From Chrysomallon squamiferum (taxonomy: Eukaryota > Mollusca > Gastropoda > Neomphalida > Peltospiridae): 64,000 nt of DNA. The position numbers were made by a program, and so were the translations under genes. Under the pieces are notes generated by a model. The model saw only the letters and a program-made list of their open reading frames with translations. It had not been told where the DNA came from and did no database searches. Shown piece after piece: positions 33,001 through 44,966 of this stretch (its first letter is position 1; each line of letters opens with the position of its first letter). Where the stretch lies: the NCBI GenBank assembly GCA_012295275.1, contig CM022677.1, forward strand, positions 13,827,835 through 13,891,834, in the 5' to 3' direction.

Positions 33001-34645
33001 AGATATCCAGAGATAAATACAGATAGATTATATATATATATATATAGATAAATAGAAATAAATACAGATAGATTATATTTATATATATATATAGAAATAA
33101 ATGCAGATAGATTATGTAGATAGATATACAGAGATAAATACAGATTGATTATATAGACAGAAATACAGAAATAAATACAGATAGATTATATATATACAGA
33201 AATACAGAAATAAATACAGGTAGATTATATTTATAGATACATAGAAATAAATACAAATAGATTATATAGACAGATATACAGAGATAAATACAGATTGATT
33301 ATATAGACAGATATACAGAGATAAATACAGGTAGATTATATAGACAGATATACAGAGATAAATACAGATTGATTATATAGACAGATATACAGAGATAAAT
33401 ACAGATTGATTATATAGACAGATATACAGAGATAAATACAGATAGATTATATAGACAGATATACAGAGATAAATACAGGTAGATTATACAGACAGATACA
33501 CAGAGATAAATACAGGTAGATTATACAGACAGATATACAGAGATAAATACAGGTAGATTATACAGACAGATATACAGAGATAAATACAGATAGATTATAT
33601 AGACATACAGAGATAAATACAGATTGATTATATAGACAGATATACAGAGATAAATACAGATTGATTATATAGACAGATATACAGAGATAAATACAGATAG
33701 ATTATACAGACAGATATACAGAGATAAATACAGATAGATTATACAGACAGATATACAGAGATAAATACAGATAGATTATATAGACAGATACACAGAGATA
33801 AATACAGATAGATTATATAGACAGATACACAGAGATAAATACAGGTAGATTATATAGACAGATACACAGATAAATACAGATAGATTATATAGACAGATAC
33901 ACAGATAAATACAGATAGATTATATAGACAGATACACAGAGATAAATACAGATAGATTATATAGACAGATACACAGAGATAAATACAGGTAGATAATATA
34001 GACAGATACACAGAGATAAATACAGATAGATTATACAGACAGATACACAGAGATAAATACAGGTAGATTATATAGACGGATACACATAGATAAATAGATA
34101 GATTATACAGACAGATATACAGAGATAAATACAGATTGATTATATAGACAGAAATACAGAAATAAATACAGATAGATTATATATATACAGAAATACAGAA
34201 ATAAATACAGGTAGATTATATTTATAGATACATAGAAATAAATACAAATAGATTATACAGACAGATATACAGAGATAAATACAGGTAGATTATATAGACA
34301 GATATACAGAGATAAATACAGATTGATTATATAGACAGATATACAGAGATAAATACAGGTAGATTATATAGACAGATATACAGAGATAAATACAGGTAGA
34401 TTATATAGACAGATATACAGAGATAAATACAGGTAGATTATACAGACGGATACACAGAGATAAATACAGGTAGATTATACAGACAGATATACAGAGATAA
34501 ATACAGGTAGATTATACAGACAGATATACAGAGATAAATACAGGTAGATTATATAGATAAAAGATATAAATACAGAAAGATGTAACTATTTATCTCTGTA
34601 TAAATACACACACAGAAATAAATACAGATAGATTACATAGACATT
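33000..34645. repeat. 37-bp satellite, left arm (about 1.6 kb)
   Basis: Over 40 units of GATTATATAGACAGATATAC plus AGAGATAAATACAGGTA, 37 bp apart, with A/G/T variants at one position and some shorter units. The right arm holds only about 0.6 kb of it (45,175-45,790). The array is GATA-type in composition and has no coding potential. Confidence 0.95.
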
Positions 34646-35054
34646 CAGCAAGATAGCGAGGTTTGAAGTAGTACATAGTTAGATATTCAGGGAGCTGGAC
34701 ATATTATTGATACATGGTTATTGAAAAATAGACGTATAAGCTAGAGAGATAAACTGATAGGTAGGTATGTTACTAGTTTGGTAGATTGATTTGTAGACAG
34801 ACTGACAGACATATAGATAGACGTGTGTTAAGAAATGGGTATGTGTATATATATATATATATATAGATGTATACACACACACACATAATGTGTATAGTAA
34901 TGATAATTTATTTGTGTGTTTAAAGATGATTAGGATATATGTGTGTGTGTGTGTGTGCGCATGTGTAAAAAAAGGGTGGATAGAGAGGTAAATTGATAGA
35001 CAGAAGAAAGCTAGATAGATGCAAGGAGGCATGAGTATATACTGCATCCTGTAA

Positions 35055-35254
35055 NNNNNNNNNNNNNNNNNNNNNNNNNNNNNNNNNNNNNNNNNNNNNN
35101 NNNNNNNNNNNNNNNNNNNNNNNNNNNNNNNNNNNNNNNNNNNNNNNNNNNNNNNNNNNNNNNNNNNNNNNNNNNNNNNNNNNNNNNNNNNNNNNNNNNN
35201 NNNNNNNNNNNNNNNNNNNNNNNNNNNNNNNNNNNNNNNNNNNNNNNNNNNNNN
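35055..35254. other. Assembly gap (200 N)
   Basis: Exactly 200 undetermined bases. The round number indicates a scaffold placeholder of unknown true size. It lies at the inner end of the left inverted arm, so the spacer length and the arm end are not known. Confidence 1.
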
Positions 35255-36140
35255 GAACAATGATATTTTACAGTTTAGGATTAAGTATGTTGAGAAAGGT
35301 TAATATCATATTTTATTAATTATCGTATATTTATATCAGGTTATATTGAAAAATATCTGAGTTAATTCCCTGGAATCACGACAGTTTGTACTGATTAGAT
35401 GAGAAAAAGAAGGTGAACCTGTCATTTTATTATGCGAAGTTTATTTTTTTCATTACATTCATTACAAGGTGTACATCAGCGCAAGTTGTATAGTGTAATA
35501 TATTTTACATTTCTTATTATACCTTATTATTATTAGATATTAAAATAACCACTCCACCAGTAAGTATCAATGAGTCAGTGAAGCAGACACCATATTTGTC
35601 ACAGGTCCTGCCTTTGTCAACAGCTAAATAACAACAACAACAACAATAATAACACCTTAATATTTTTATTTTTTATTTTGTTTTTATTTTTCTGTAAAAA
35701 CAGAAGGTTCCTATATATGTTTGACGCTATTCTCTTAGTTTCATTAGAACTGTTCTGAGTGCGGATATAAAAATTACTTCTAATTTTTTATTAGGCCTCG
35801 TAAAGTTATCAGAGAAATCAGATTTATTCTTAGTGTATTGTTTCTGTCGAGATAACAAATAAATACTTCTTTTTTAAAAAAGTATATAATAATGATAATA
35901 ATGATTTATTTATAATGTAATTACATGAGAAATCGTGAACTTTTCGTAAAGCCACAGTTAACTAAAAATTTATCGCTGTTTACACTGATAATGTTACCCA
36001 TCGATAACAAAATAAGACACAAGTTTTTAAACGTCTGTATTAGTTTTATGAGCAATTAAAATTACATTAATTAGAGATTATCAGTTATATTATTGAATAA
36101 ACATGGAATTTCATTCTAGATTAACTTACTTTAAAAAAAA
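35255..36140. other. Spacer start, AT-rich; old repeat at 35,280-35,420
   Basis: The first 170 bases match 17,430-17,550 in reverse (see that entry). The rest is AT-rich with an (AAC/AAT)n tract near 35,630. No gene. Confidence 0.5.
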
Positions 36141-36142
36141 TC

Positions 36143-36263
36143 TGATATATTCTTAATTACATAATTTGATAAATTTGAATTTTAGATTAATCATGTAATT
36201 TCATGTAGGGAGAGATGTAAATTGTGTCGCGGAATGTCATGTTACTGCTGTCATAAAACAAAG
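36143..36263 (+). repeat. Spacer segment duplicated at the outer junction of the right arm
   Basis: TGATATATTCTTAATTACAT to GTCGCGGAATGTCATGTTAC and CATAAAACAAA recurs at 55,251-55,376 in the same orientation, with a small internal difference near 36,199-36,218. The second copy begins within ten bases of the end of the right arm. Confidence 0.85.
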
Positions 36264-36323
36264 TATCACACTGTGACACTGAAAGGTGCACAGATAATTT
36301 TCAGTAATATCAATACAATAGTA

Positions 36324-37237
36324 CAGTGGTTCTCAACTTTTGTTTTGTCAGTGGCACACCTTAGAACACATGAAAAAATAGCGGCACACCTGGCTAAATA
36401 TATATGAAAAATATTTGAATTTTGTAAAGTCATAGACGGCATACAACCATAGACCCAGCCTAGTCATAGACACCTAGACTGACTCAAACTAAATAAAGAA
36501 AAACACAGCTATACTTTATTGCAGTGTTTTGTCCAATTTCGTCAGTCAAATAGCTGGCTTCTTTAGTGAGAAATTTGTGTGGCTTTTTTCATAATTTCCT
36601 CAATGTTTGGTCGAATATGAGACTTCATGTTTTTCGTTGTAGTAATCTCTCGTGCTTCATGTTTTTGATGTTGCCTAATTCACATATATAAGGAGTTGAA
36701 AATTGTAATAAAATTGCTAAAACTCTTTTACATAATATGGGATACACCTCTTGTATTGAAATCCAAAATGAATCAATGGGCAGAGTCGAATGTTTTAATT
36801 TTAAGGTCATTAGAAAGGGCGGCCAATTCTTCTTCTTCCTGTAACTCAAGTTCAATGTTGGAAGAATGATTTATGAAAGGATCTCTAATCCAATCATACT
36901 TTTCTGTCTTTAATGACGGAAATTTATTGTTGATGCTTTCGTCCAGGGCTGTCAGATGAGTAAACACAATAGGGATCACTTCTCTAATGCAGGTAGAACG
37001 CAATAAAGGGAAAATATAAAAGTTGACAGTGATTGCTCTTTTTTTTCCCAAATCACTATTTTCTTTTTGAGGGCAACTAACTTGTCTGTTGAAGTGAGAA
37101 TATTTTCGTTTTTACCTTGCATTCTACTGTTTGTTTTATTTTGGGATCACGTGGTTTTTCGCATTTTCTTAGTGTGCCGTTCAAAATTTTGCGGCACACA
37201 TAGGAAGATCTCGTGGCACACTGGTTGAGAATCACTG
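36324..37237 (-). mobile_element. hAT transposon (Charlie/ZBED type), internally deleted, 914 bp
   Basis: The termini CAGTGGTTCTCAACTTTTG and GGTTGAGAATCACTG are the classic hAT inverted repeats of the Charlie/ZBED group. The subterminal GGCACACC and GTGTGCC motifs are also inverted. The 8-bp target duplication is not recognisable (CAATAGTA and AATTAATG). The interior holds the end of a transposase on the minus strand. Confidence 0.88.
36600..37051 (-). pseudogene. hAT transposase C-terminal remnant (ZBED5/SCAND3-like)
   Basis: The minus-strand frame at 36,773-37,051 contains a FPSLKTEKYDWIRDPFI block and LQEEEELAALSNDLKIK. The frame at 36,625-36,855 contains FWISIQEVYPILCKRVLAIL and STPYICELG...NIKNMKHERL. 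These correspond to the region just before, and inside, the hAT C-terminal dimerisation domain (in relatives: W.....YP.L...A...L...ST.LCE..FS.L..IK...R..L). The two frames overlap, so a frameshift separates them. The DNA-binding BED finger and catalytic residues are missing. It cannot make an active transposase. Confidence 0.8.
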
Positions 37238-37239
37238 AA

Positions 37240-38035
37240 TTAATGTTATACTAATCATGTTATAAGGCAGAATATTGATAAACATTATTTACACCTCAAA
37301 GTATTTGTGTAAACTGTTTAACAAATATAAATTGATTGACAAGATAAATATATGTAATTATTTAAAATCATATTACAAAAATCATTTTTAAAATCTCTAA
37401 TAATGCTTGCAGGAGGCACTGGATTGGAAAATGGATGAAAAACAAATAAAAAATAAATAAAGAAATGCATAGCTTAATTTATGTGTTTGTTGTGTATGTG
37501 TGTTTTTGTATGCAAATGTGTGCACCAACACACACCAATGTAAACACACATCATGGATTCATATATATTTTATTTATACTCGTCAATATTCAGTCGATTT
37601 TCAGAGGCTTACCTCTATCAGACAGTGTGTAAGTGCATGCGTGCATGTGTATGTATGTGTATGCACGGATAGATAGATAGATCAGATAGATCCTGAAGTC
37701 ACTATCAGTAATTGCAATATATGATCACTAGATAAGTTTCTATATTTTCAGTCGGTAAACAAAAACAATATTACTTTTTAAATATTTAATTACCAGTTTA
37801 ATCTTAAAAGCCCCTAGTGCTTGTACAAACTTCAGCCTGTTTATCAGTAGCTCCATCCATATGCAGGACAGACAGTCGGTGTGTGGGTGACTAGGGCAGG
37901 GGGGTGGATAGGATAAAAACGGGTGAGCTTAGGGTCCCGGACAGAAAAGGTGAGTTGAACACAAGACCCTCCCGCCCTACCCCGACATTTTTCGAGATTC
38001 CATTTATCACATATGGATAATTAGCGTACGTAAGC
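37240..38035. other. Spacer, no gene; G-rich short repeat
   Basis: 37,880-37,915 carries GGGTGACTAGGGCAGGGGGG, which recurs in variant form at 38,755-38,785 and 39,353-39,383 (GGTGGGGTACTAGGGCAGGG). A GATA microsatellite lies at 37,671-37,690. No exon recognised. Confidence 0.5.
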
Positions 38036-38039
38036 TTAG

Positions 38040-38840
38040 TGAGTACATGTCACGTAAGGGAGATAACTGTAATCGATACAATTTTCACTTTGCTTAGTGA
38101 GTACATCTCACATAAGGGACATAACTCTAATCTATGTTTGTGAACACATATCACTAAAGGGAGATAAGTCTAATCGATATAATTTTTAATTTGTTTACTG
38201 AGTACATCTCATGTAAGGAACCTAACTCTAATCCAGGTTTGTGAGCACATATCACTCAACTGTAATCAATATAGCCTTTACTTCGCCGAGTAAACTCATC
38301 CCACCTCTGGTGACACCTCATGGGGTATGACCCATGTTATTTACAGGGTGTCCCAGATGTAACCGAACCTGAATTGTTATGAAAAGTTACAGTTAAATGA
38401 AACACATTTTATTTCATATAGTTACAGCAAATGTTCAAAATGCAAACCATTCTTTGTTATACAGTGATGACATCGTTCAATGGTTGATTCTGTTACTTTT
38501 TTGCACATTTCCGTGAAGCAGACTTGAAATCAGTGATCATCGATTGAGCTTTCGAGTTCGGTTACATCTGGGCCACCCTGTATAAAGAAAGAGATGTTTC
38601 CACAATATTTCGTAGATGAATCTGGAATCGGAAAGTACTGCTGATGTCTCCAAAAACGCTGAGATTCAATCCCACGATCTCACGCACATGAACATGCTTA
38701 CAAGAAACATTATAGTTTCAACTTGGTTCTGTACCTTCACAAGCTGTGTGAGGGTGGGGTACTAGGGCAGGGGGGCAGGGGCCATGCGTTTTTATTTCTT
38801 AAACTATTTTTTTTTATTCTGCTGTTACAATCTTCTATTA
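38040..38840. repeat. Local direct duplication, copy 1 (MITE-bearing)
   Basis: It contains AAGGGA(G/C)ATAACT-type blocks with AATCGATATAATTTT, then CTTCGCCGAGTAAACTCATC, CCACCTCTGGTGACACCTCA, TTCCACAATATTTCGTAGAT, and GGGTACTAGGGCAGGGGGGC. All of these recur in the same order at 38,990-39,440. The first block itself is repeated about three times here. Confidence 0.88.
38344..38580. mobile_element. 237-bp MITE with TA target duplication (Tc1/mariner-like ends)
   Basis: CAGGGTGTCCCAGATGTAAC and GGTTACATCTGGGCCACCCT G form the inverted ends, each followed or preceded by TA. In the sister copy at 39,155-39,175 the site reads GTTATATATAAAGAAAG, an empty TA site. The interior has no transposase frame. 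Confidence 0.9.
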
Positions 38841-38989
38841 TGTGAATAATGTTTTTATTAGAATTATTTTTTCATAACTTGGCTGAATAATTAAATAGCA
38901 TTTCTTTAGCACTTAACTAAATGAATTAAATGAAACAGAAATATAAATTAGAAACTACATCATTATTCTTTTTTATTTCATTTTTCAAG

Positions 38990-39445
38990 ATAACTCTAAT
39001 CGATATAATTCCCACTTTGCTTAGTGAATACATCTCACGTAAGGGACATAACTCTAATCTACGTTTGTGAGCACATATCACTAAACTGTAATCAATATAG
39101 CCTTTACTTCGCCGAGTAAACTCCTCCCACCTCTGGTGACACATCACGGGGTATGACCCATGTTATATATAAAGAAAGTGATGTTTCCACAATATTTCGT
39201 AGATGAATCTGGAATCGGATTCCATCGGATTCCAAAAGTACTGCTGATGTCTCCAAAAACGCCGAGATTCAATCCCACGATCTCACACATATGAACATGC
39301 TTACAAGAAACATTAAAGTTCGAACTTGGTTCAGTATCTTCACAAGCTGTGAGGGTGGGGTACTAGGGCAGGGGGGTAGGGGCCATGCGTTTTTATTTCT
39401 TAAACTATTTTTTTTTTATTATTGTTCTGCTGTTACAATCTTCTA
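38990..39445. repeat. Local direct duplication, copy 2 (empty site)
   Basis: Same block order as copy 1 but without the MITE and with fewer of the initial AAGGGACATAACTC units. It ends in the same CTGCTGTTACAATCTTCTAT segment, after which sequence diverges. Confidence 0.88.
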
Positions 39446-39457
39446 TATTGAATAAAA

Positions 39458-39590
39458 AATGTCTTAATAATAGTTACCAGCGAATATATTCACAAATAGA
39501 GTTATTTCCCTTTAATATGAAAACGAATACTTTCTTGGATGACGTTATCTCCCCTTTCTTATATTATAAAAGGGTTTATCAGATAACTCT
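39458..39590 (+). repeat. Direct repeat bounding the 68-bp satellite, left copy
   Basis: TCTTAATAATAGTTACCAGC, TATTCACAAATAGAGTTATT, AATATGAAAACGAATACTTT and AAAAGGGTTTATCAG recur at 41,792-41,910 in the same orientation. Confidence 0.88.
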
Positions 39591-41345
39591 ATATAGGAAT
39601 ATGTTCGTTTTAACCTGAATAATCAAGAGAAAAATGTAACAAAGGGGAAAATGTAACAAAGGGGACATAAATCTATATAGGAATATATTCGTTTTAACCT
39701 GAATAATCAAGGAGAAAAATGTAACAAAGGGGACATAACTCTATATAGGAATATGTTCGTTTTAACCTGAATAATCAAGGAGAAAAAAATGTACCAAAGG
39801 GGGACATAACTCTATCCGAGAGGTATTCGTTTTCATGTTAAAGGGAGATAAATCTATATAGGAATATGTTCGTTTTAACCTGAATAATCAAGGAGAAAAA
39901 TGTAACAAAGGGGACATAACTCTATATAGGAATATGTTCGTTTTAACCTGAATAATCAAGGAGAAAAATGTAACAAAGGGGACATAACTCTATATTATAT
40001 AACTCTATATAGAATATGTCGTTTTTTAACCTGAATAATCAAGGAGAAAATGTAACAAAGGGGACATAACTCTATATATAGGGAATATGTTCGTTTTAAC
40101 CTGAATAATCAAGGAAAATGGGACATAACAAAGGGTTTTCATGTTAAAGATAAACTCTATATAGGAATATGTTCGTTTTAACCTGAATAATCAAGGAGAA
40201 AAATGTAACAAAGGGGAGATAACTCTATATAGGAATATGTTAAAGGGAGATAAATCTATAAGGAATTTTAACCTGAATAATCAAGGAGAAAAATGTAACA
40301 AAGGGGACATAACTCTATATAGGAATATGGTTTTAACCTGAATAATCAAGGAGATAAATCTAACTCTATATAGGAATATGTTCGTTTTAACCTGAATAAT
40401 CAAGGAGAAAAATGTAACAAAGGGGAGATAACTCTATATAGGAATATATTCGTTTTAACCTGAATGTTAAAGGGAGATAAATCTATATGTTAAAGGGATA
40501 TAACTCTCGTTTTAACCCTGAATAATCAAGGAGAAAAATGTAACAAAGGGGACATAACTCTATATAGGAATATGTTCGTTTTAACCTGAATAATCAAGGA
40601 GAAAAATGTAACAAAGGGGACATAACTCTATATAGGAATATGTTCGTTTTAACCTGAATAATCAAGAGAAAAATGTAACAAAGGGGAGATAACTCTATAT
40701 AGGAATATGTTCGTTTTAACCTGAATAATCAAGGAGAAAAATGTAACAAAGGGGAGATAACTCTATCCGAGAGGATATTTGTTTTCATGTTAACCTGAAT
40801 AATCAGGAGAAAAATCTATATAGGGGAATATGTTCGTTCGTTTTAACCTGAATAATCAAGGAGAAAAATGTAACAAAGGGGAGATAACTCTATCCGAGAG
40901 GTTATTCGTTTTCATGTTAAAGGGAGATAAATCTATATAGGAATATGTTCGTTTTAACCTGAATAATCAAGGAGAAAAATGTAACAAAGGGGAGATAACT
41001 CTATCCGAGAGGTTATTCGTTTTCATGTTAAAGGGAGATAAATCTATATAGGAATATGTTCGTTTTAACCTGAATAATCAAGGAGAAAAATGTAACAAAG
41101 GGGAGATACCTCTATCCGAGAGGTTATTCGTTTTCATGTTAAAGGGAGATAAATCTATATAGGAATATGTTCGTTTTAACCTGAAATAATCAAGGGGGAG
41201 AAAAATATCCGAAAGTTAAAGGGAGATAAATCTATATAGGAATATGTTCGTTTTAACCTGAATAATCAAGGAGAAAAATGTAACAAAGGGGAGATACCTC
41301 TATCCGAGAGGTTATTCTTTTTCATGTTAAAGGGAGAGAATATCA
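39590..41345 (+). repeat. 68-bp satellite with a longer higher-order unit
   Basis: The basic unit is ATAACTCTATATAGGAATAT, then GTTCGTTTTAACCTGAATAA, then TCAAGGAGAAAAATGTAACA AAGGGGAC, 68 bp apart. From about 40,760 it alternates with a second block, CTATCCGAGAGGTTATTCGT then TTTCATGTTAAAGGGAGATAAA. Many units are truncated. The AAGGGGAGATAACTCT block is the same motif found dispersed across the window. No coding capacity. Confidence 0.92.
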
Positions 41346-41790
41346 ATATATTCGCTTGTGATTAATGTTCAGGTATATTTTCAACCAATGGAATCCAATA
41401 ATTTAATTGAATTTAATTAGTGGACACTGCTTAATCATTTGATAAGCATTTTAAATAATGAATGCTTTTTACATTAAAATTATAGATCAGATGGAAATAT
41501 TTATAGGATATTCTTTTTTTGTTATATTAATATATCAATATCTAAAAGGTAAATAACATCTGTTTTATATTAATAATAATAATTCAATGTTGAAAATATC
41601 TAATTTGTTGAAATCTAAAATTTACAAAAAGAAAATTTATATTTTGATATAACTCTGAACTTGAAATATGATAAGGATAGTGAGAACTTAAAAATACAAG
41701 AATTGTTTTCTACATTATGCTTTTGTCCGATGGTAAAAGGAGAAACAAATGAATATTTGTTATATTAAATATAATAAACAATAAAATATT
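41346..41790. other. Spacer, AT-rich, no gene
   Basis: No exon or repeat end recognised. Confidence 0.5.
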
Positions 41791-41791
41791 T

Positions 41792-41910
41792 CTTAATAAT
41801 AGTTACCAGCAAAGCGAATATATTCACAAATAGAGTTATTTTCCTTTAATATGAAAACGAATACTTTCTCGGATGGAGTTATCTCCCCTTTCTTACATTA
41901 AAAAAGGGTT
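41792..41910 (+). repeat. Direct repeat bounding the 68-bp satellite, right copy
   Basis: Matches 39,458-39,590 with a few substitutions and an AAAGC insertion (ACCAGCAAAGCGAATATA). See the left copy. Confidence 0.88.
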
Positions 41911-42720
41911 TATCAGAATTACTTGATATGAAATCAGTTTGTGGAAATATGTGAATAGAAGATTCATCAAAGTTTGTGAAAATATTTAATGTAATAAAAA
42001 TTTATTATTGATTCATTATGCCACTATTTGTTATTTTTCGTTTAAAATTATTATCAAAATTATCAAACAATTATTAATTTAATATATATTCTTAAAATTT
42101 AATTTCATATCATTTCTTTAGCACTTAACTAAATGAATTAAATGAAACAGAAATCTAAATTACAAAATACATCATTATTTTTTTTTTTTTTTTTTTTCAA
42201 AATTTGTTTTGTTGTTGTTAATGTTGTTATCCATTATCATCGTTATATTCATTCCTATTAATGGACAACAGAGTTATTTCCCTTAGACTACTTTGTCTAT
42301 GAAATTGACTAATTATTATTATTATTATTAGTAGTAGTAGTAGTAGTAGTATCTCTGTTTGTGCATTCTTAGTTTATTTCATATATTTAAAATGTTTCTT
42401 TACTAAAAACTTAATATTTATTCATTCATACTATTCAGAATAAAAATAAGAATTTAAATTTATTACGACATTCCATTTTGATACGTGAAAAATTGTATAT
42501 ATTATTTATTATAATTAGAGAAAGAGAGATTTGGGTTTCACTACGACTAAGATTGTACGTTTTCATGAAAATTTCATTTCACTGTAAAAATGTAGCATAA
42601 AAATTTCAATTACATATAAATACTGTTTTTCTGCCATTTCATACTGACACATTTAAATTTCACAGATATAATGATTTCTAGAGCGCGGAATGTAACATCA
42701 ATTCAGGTGTTTAAAAGTGT
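41911..42720. other. Spacer, AT-rich, no gene
   Basis: It holds CTTTAGCACTTAACTAAATG near 42,115, which duplicates 38,905, and a TATT/GTA trinucleotide tract at 42,310-42,350. An ACAGAGTTATTTCCCTTAG motif is at 42,267. Nothing coding. Confidence 0.5.
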
Positions 42721-42725
42721 AATTA

Positions 42726-42728
<3 letters not shown>

Positions 42729-42756
<28 letters not shown>

Positions 42757-42793
42757 TTGTGTGTTTTTTTTTTTTTTTTTTTTTTTTTTTTTG
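42729..42793. repeat. (GT)n plus poly-T microsatellite
   Basis: GT units followed by about 28 T. Confidence 0.95.
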
Positions 42794-42939
42794 TTGATAT
42801 TATTGCTAACACTGTTATTTTTTTTACTGTGGTACATAATTATTACTATTTTTATTATTGTTATTATTGCTAATATTGGTGTTATAGCTGTTGCTTTTGC
42901 TGTTGGTTAATTTTGCTTTAGGCAGAATTGATAAGTTTG

Positions 42940-43542
42940 TGTGGAGAGAAGAAAGCGAGTTACAGAGAGAGTTAGAGAGAAAAAGACAGAGAAAAACACA
43001 TGGAGAGAGATACAGACCGAGACAGACAGACAGACAGACAGAGAGAGAAAGAGACACAGATAGTGTCAGAAAGACAGAGAGAAAAAAAAAAGTGAGTCAG
43101 AGACACAGACAGACAGAGAAGAGAAAAAGACAGTGAGAGAGACAGTGAGATAAAGAGAGACAGATAGGGACTGAGACAGAGGGAGAAAGAGACAGAGAAA
43201 AAAGAGGCAGGGACATAGGGAGATAGAGAGAGATGGAGAGATAAAGAGATATAGCAGAGAGAAAAAGAGAGATTCAGAACAGATAGAGACAGAGAGAGAA
43301 AGAGAGATTCTGAGAGAGACAGAGACAGAGGGAGAAAGAGAGATTCAGAGAGAGACAGAGAGATATAGAGAGAGACCGAGAAAGAAAGACTGAGAGAGAC
43401 AGTCAGAGAGTGGAAGAGAGAGACAGAGATAGACAGAGAGAGAAAGAGAGAAAAGAGAGAGACAGTGATAGAGGGAAAGAGAGACAGAGAGAGATAGAGA
43501 CACAGAGAGAGAGAGAGAGAGAGATAGACAGAGAGAGAGAAC

Positions 43543-43581
<39 letters not shown>

Positions 43582-43640
43582 TAGAGAGAGAAAGAGATAG
43601 AGAGTGAGAGAAGGCGAGAGACAGAGAGAAAGATACTAAC
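42940..43640. repeat. 700-bp purine (GAGA/CAGA) tract
   Basis: Almost pure purine on the plus strand, built from GAGA, GACA and GAAA units. The Ser/Leu-rich open frame on the minus strand (42,972-43,706) and the Arg/Glu-rich frames on the plus strand are artefacts of composition. Long mirror-like homopurine tracts can form triplex DNA. Confidence 0.92.
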
Positions 43641-44248
43641 CATTAAGAAAATACTAATCATTAACCAAATACTAACCTTTAACCAAATACTAACCATTAC
43701 TAACATCCCCTACGTGTACTAAACCTCACCATGGTGTATGTGTGGCAACATTTCCAAAGGGAATGGCTAATTAGTACATTAATATAATAACATTATTTTG
43801 GTTAGATAGATAGACAGATAGATAGATTATGATAGATAAATAGAAATACCTACATACAGATATAGTTACTGAAGATAGATGAACAGATGGATACATAGGG
43901 TATTGCTACTTTTTCTAATTTTGAATACAGTGTCATTACTTTGAAAGCTCTTTCTATATACAGATAGACAGACAGGCCAACAGAGCATAGACAGAAGTGT
44001 ATGTACTTAAGAATAAGTTATGACATATAAATATTTCCCTCTGGCTTTCACTGTCCAAATTACTCATCCTTACTTACCTGCATGTTTCTATCTATCTATC
44101 TGTCTATCTATATATTTGTTTTATTTCATCATCAATTTCTCTGGCTATTTTTCTATCTATGTATCTGTCTGTTTGTTGATCAACCTGTGGTATAGCTGAA
44201 TCTTATTACCTGTCTAGCTAACCATTCATTCATCACTATATCCATTTA

Positions 44249-44282
<34 letters not shown>

Positions 44283-44556
44283 GAAAAATAATGATTATTT
44301 CTATTACATTTTATTATTGTATGTACAGGAAAGACAACATTCTGGAATCAGCTTCAGTTACAAGAATAGGGAGAAAAATTTAAACAGATGAGGTGGTGTC
44401 TACTGATATGGAACAATTATTATTCACAAAAGATGGATTTTTCTTTCCAAAGCAGTTTCCTAACCTATCAATCTATTTTTCAAGCGATCAATACGTCTAA
44501 CTATCTCTACATCAAGCTATCTTACCCTCTCAGTTACAAATAGCACAGTCTATTTT

Positions 44557-44606
<50 letters not shown>

Positions 44607-44738
44607 GTATACACTCTCTCTATTTATATCATATTTAATTATTTAAATACATTCTTTTTATCTATTTATCTATCTATAAATATATTTATTTATCTATCTA
44701 TTTATCCCATATACATAAGCAACAGACTCGGATCTTTC
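43640..44738. other. Spacer end, microsatellites, no gene
   Basis: Three imperfect copies of ACTAACCATTAAnnAAAT at 43,636-43,700, (TA)n at 44,254-44,279, (CA)n at 44,557-44,602 and scattered TATC runs. No exon. Confidence 0.6.
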
Positions 44739-44819
44739 TTACAGGATGCAGTATATACTCATGCCTCCTTGCATCTATCTAGCTTTCTTCTGTCTATCAA
44801 TTTACCTCTCTATCCACCC

Positions 44820-44863
<44 letters not shown>

Positions 44864-44930
44864 CCTAATCATCTTTAAACACACAAATAAATTATCATTA
44901 CTATACACATTATGTGTGTGTGTGTATACA

Positions 44931-44966
<36 letters not shown>

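Larger units (their letters stand above)
25343..35054. repeat. Left arm of a large inverted duplication (about 9.7 kb)
   Basis: The reverse complement of this interval follows 44,739-55,241 almost base for base by eye. Anchors: P4HA fragment (25.3-25.9 kb and 54.7-55.2 kb), 42-bp satellite, coiled-coil segment (28.7-29.0 and 50.7-51.0), CT/GA microsatellite (29.47 and 50.2), exon-like LDDFLIQDSN (30.37 and 48.6), 37-bp satellite and the last base before the gap (CATCCTGTAA and TTACAGGATG). The homology runs right up to the N gap, so the true inner end is hidden. Confidence 0.93.

Noticed and set aside
33000-34645. Regular 37-bp repeats that might suggest a CRISPR-like array
   Set aside because: There are no unique spacers; the units are directly tandem and the genome is eukaryotic.
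34718-35260. Open frame crossing the N gap
   Set aside because: Mostly undetermined bases; the resolved part is satellite sequence.
42972-43706. 244-residue Ser/Leu-rich open frame on the minus strand
   Set aside because: Product of a homopurine tract; two-letter composition and no splice or start context.
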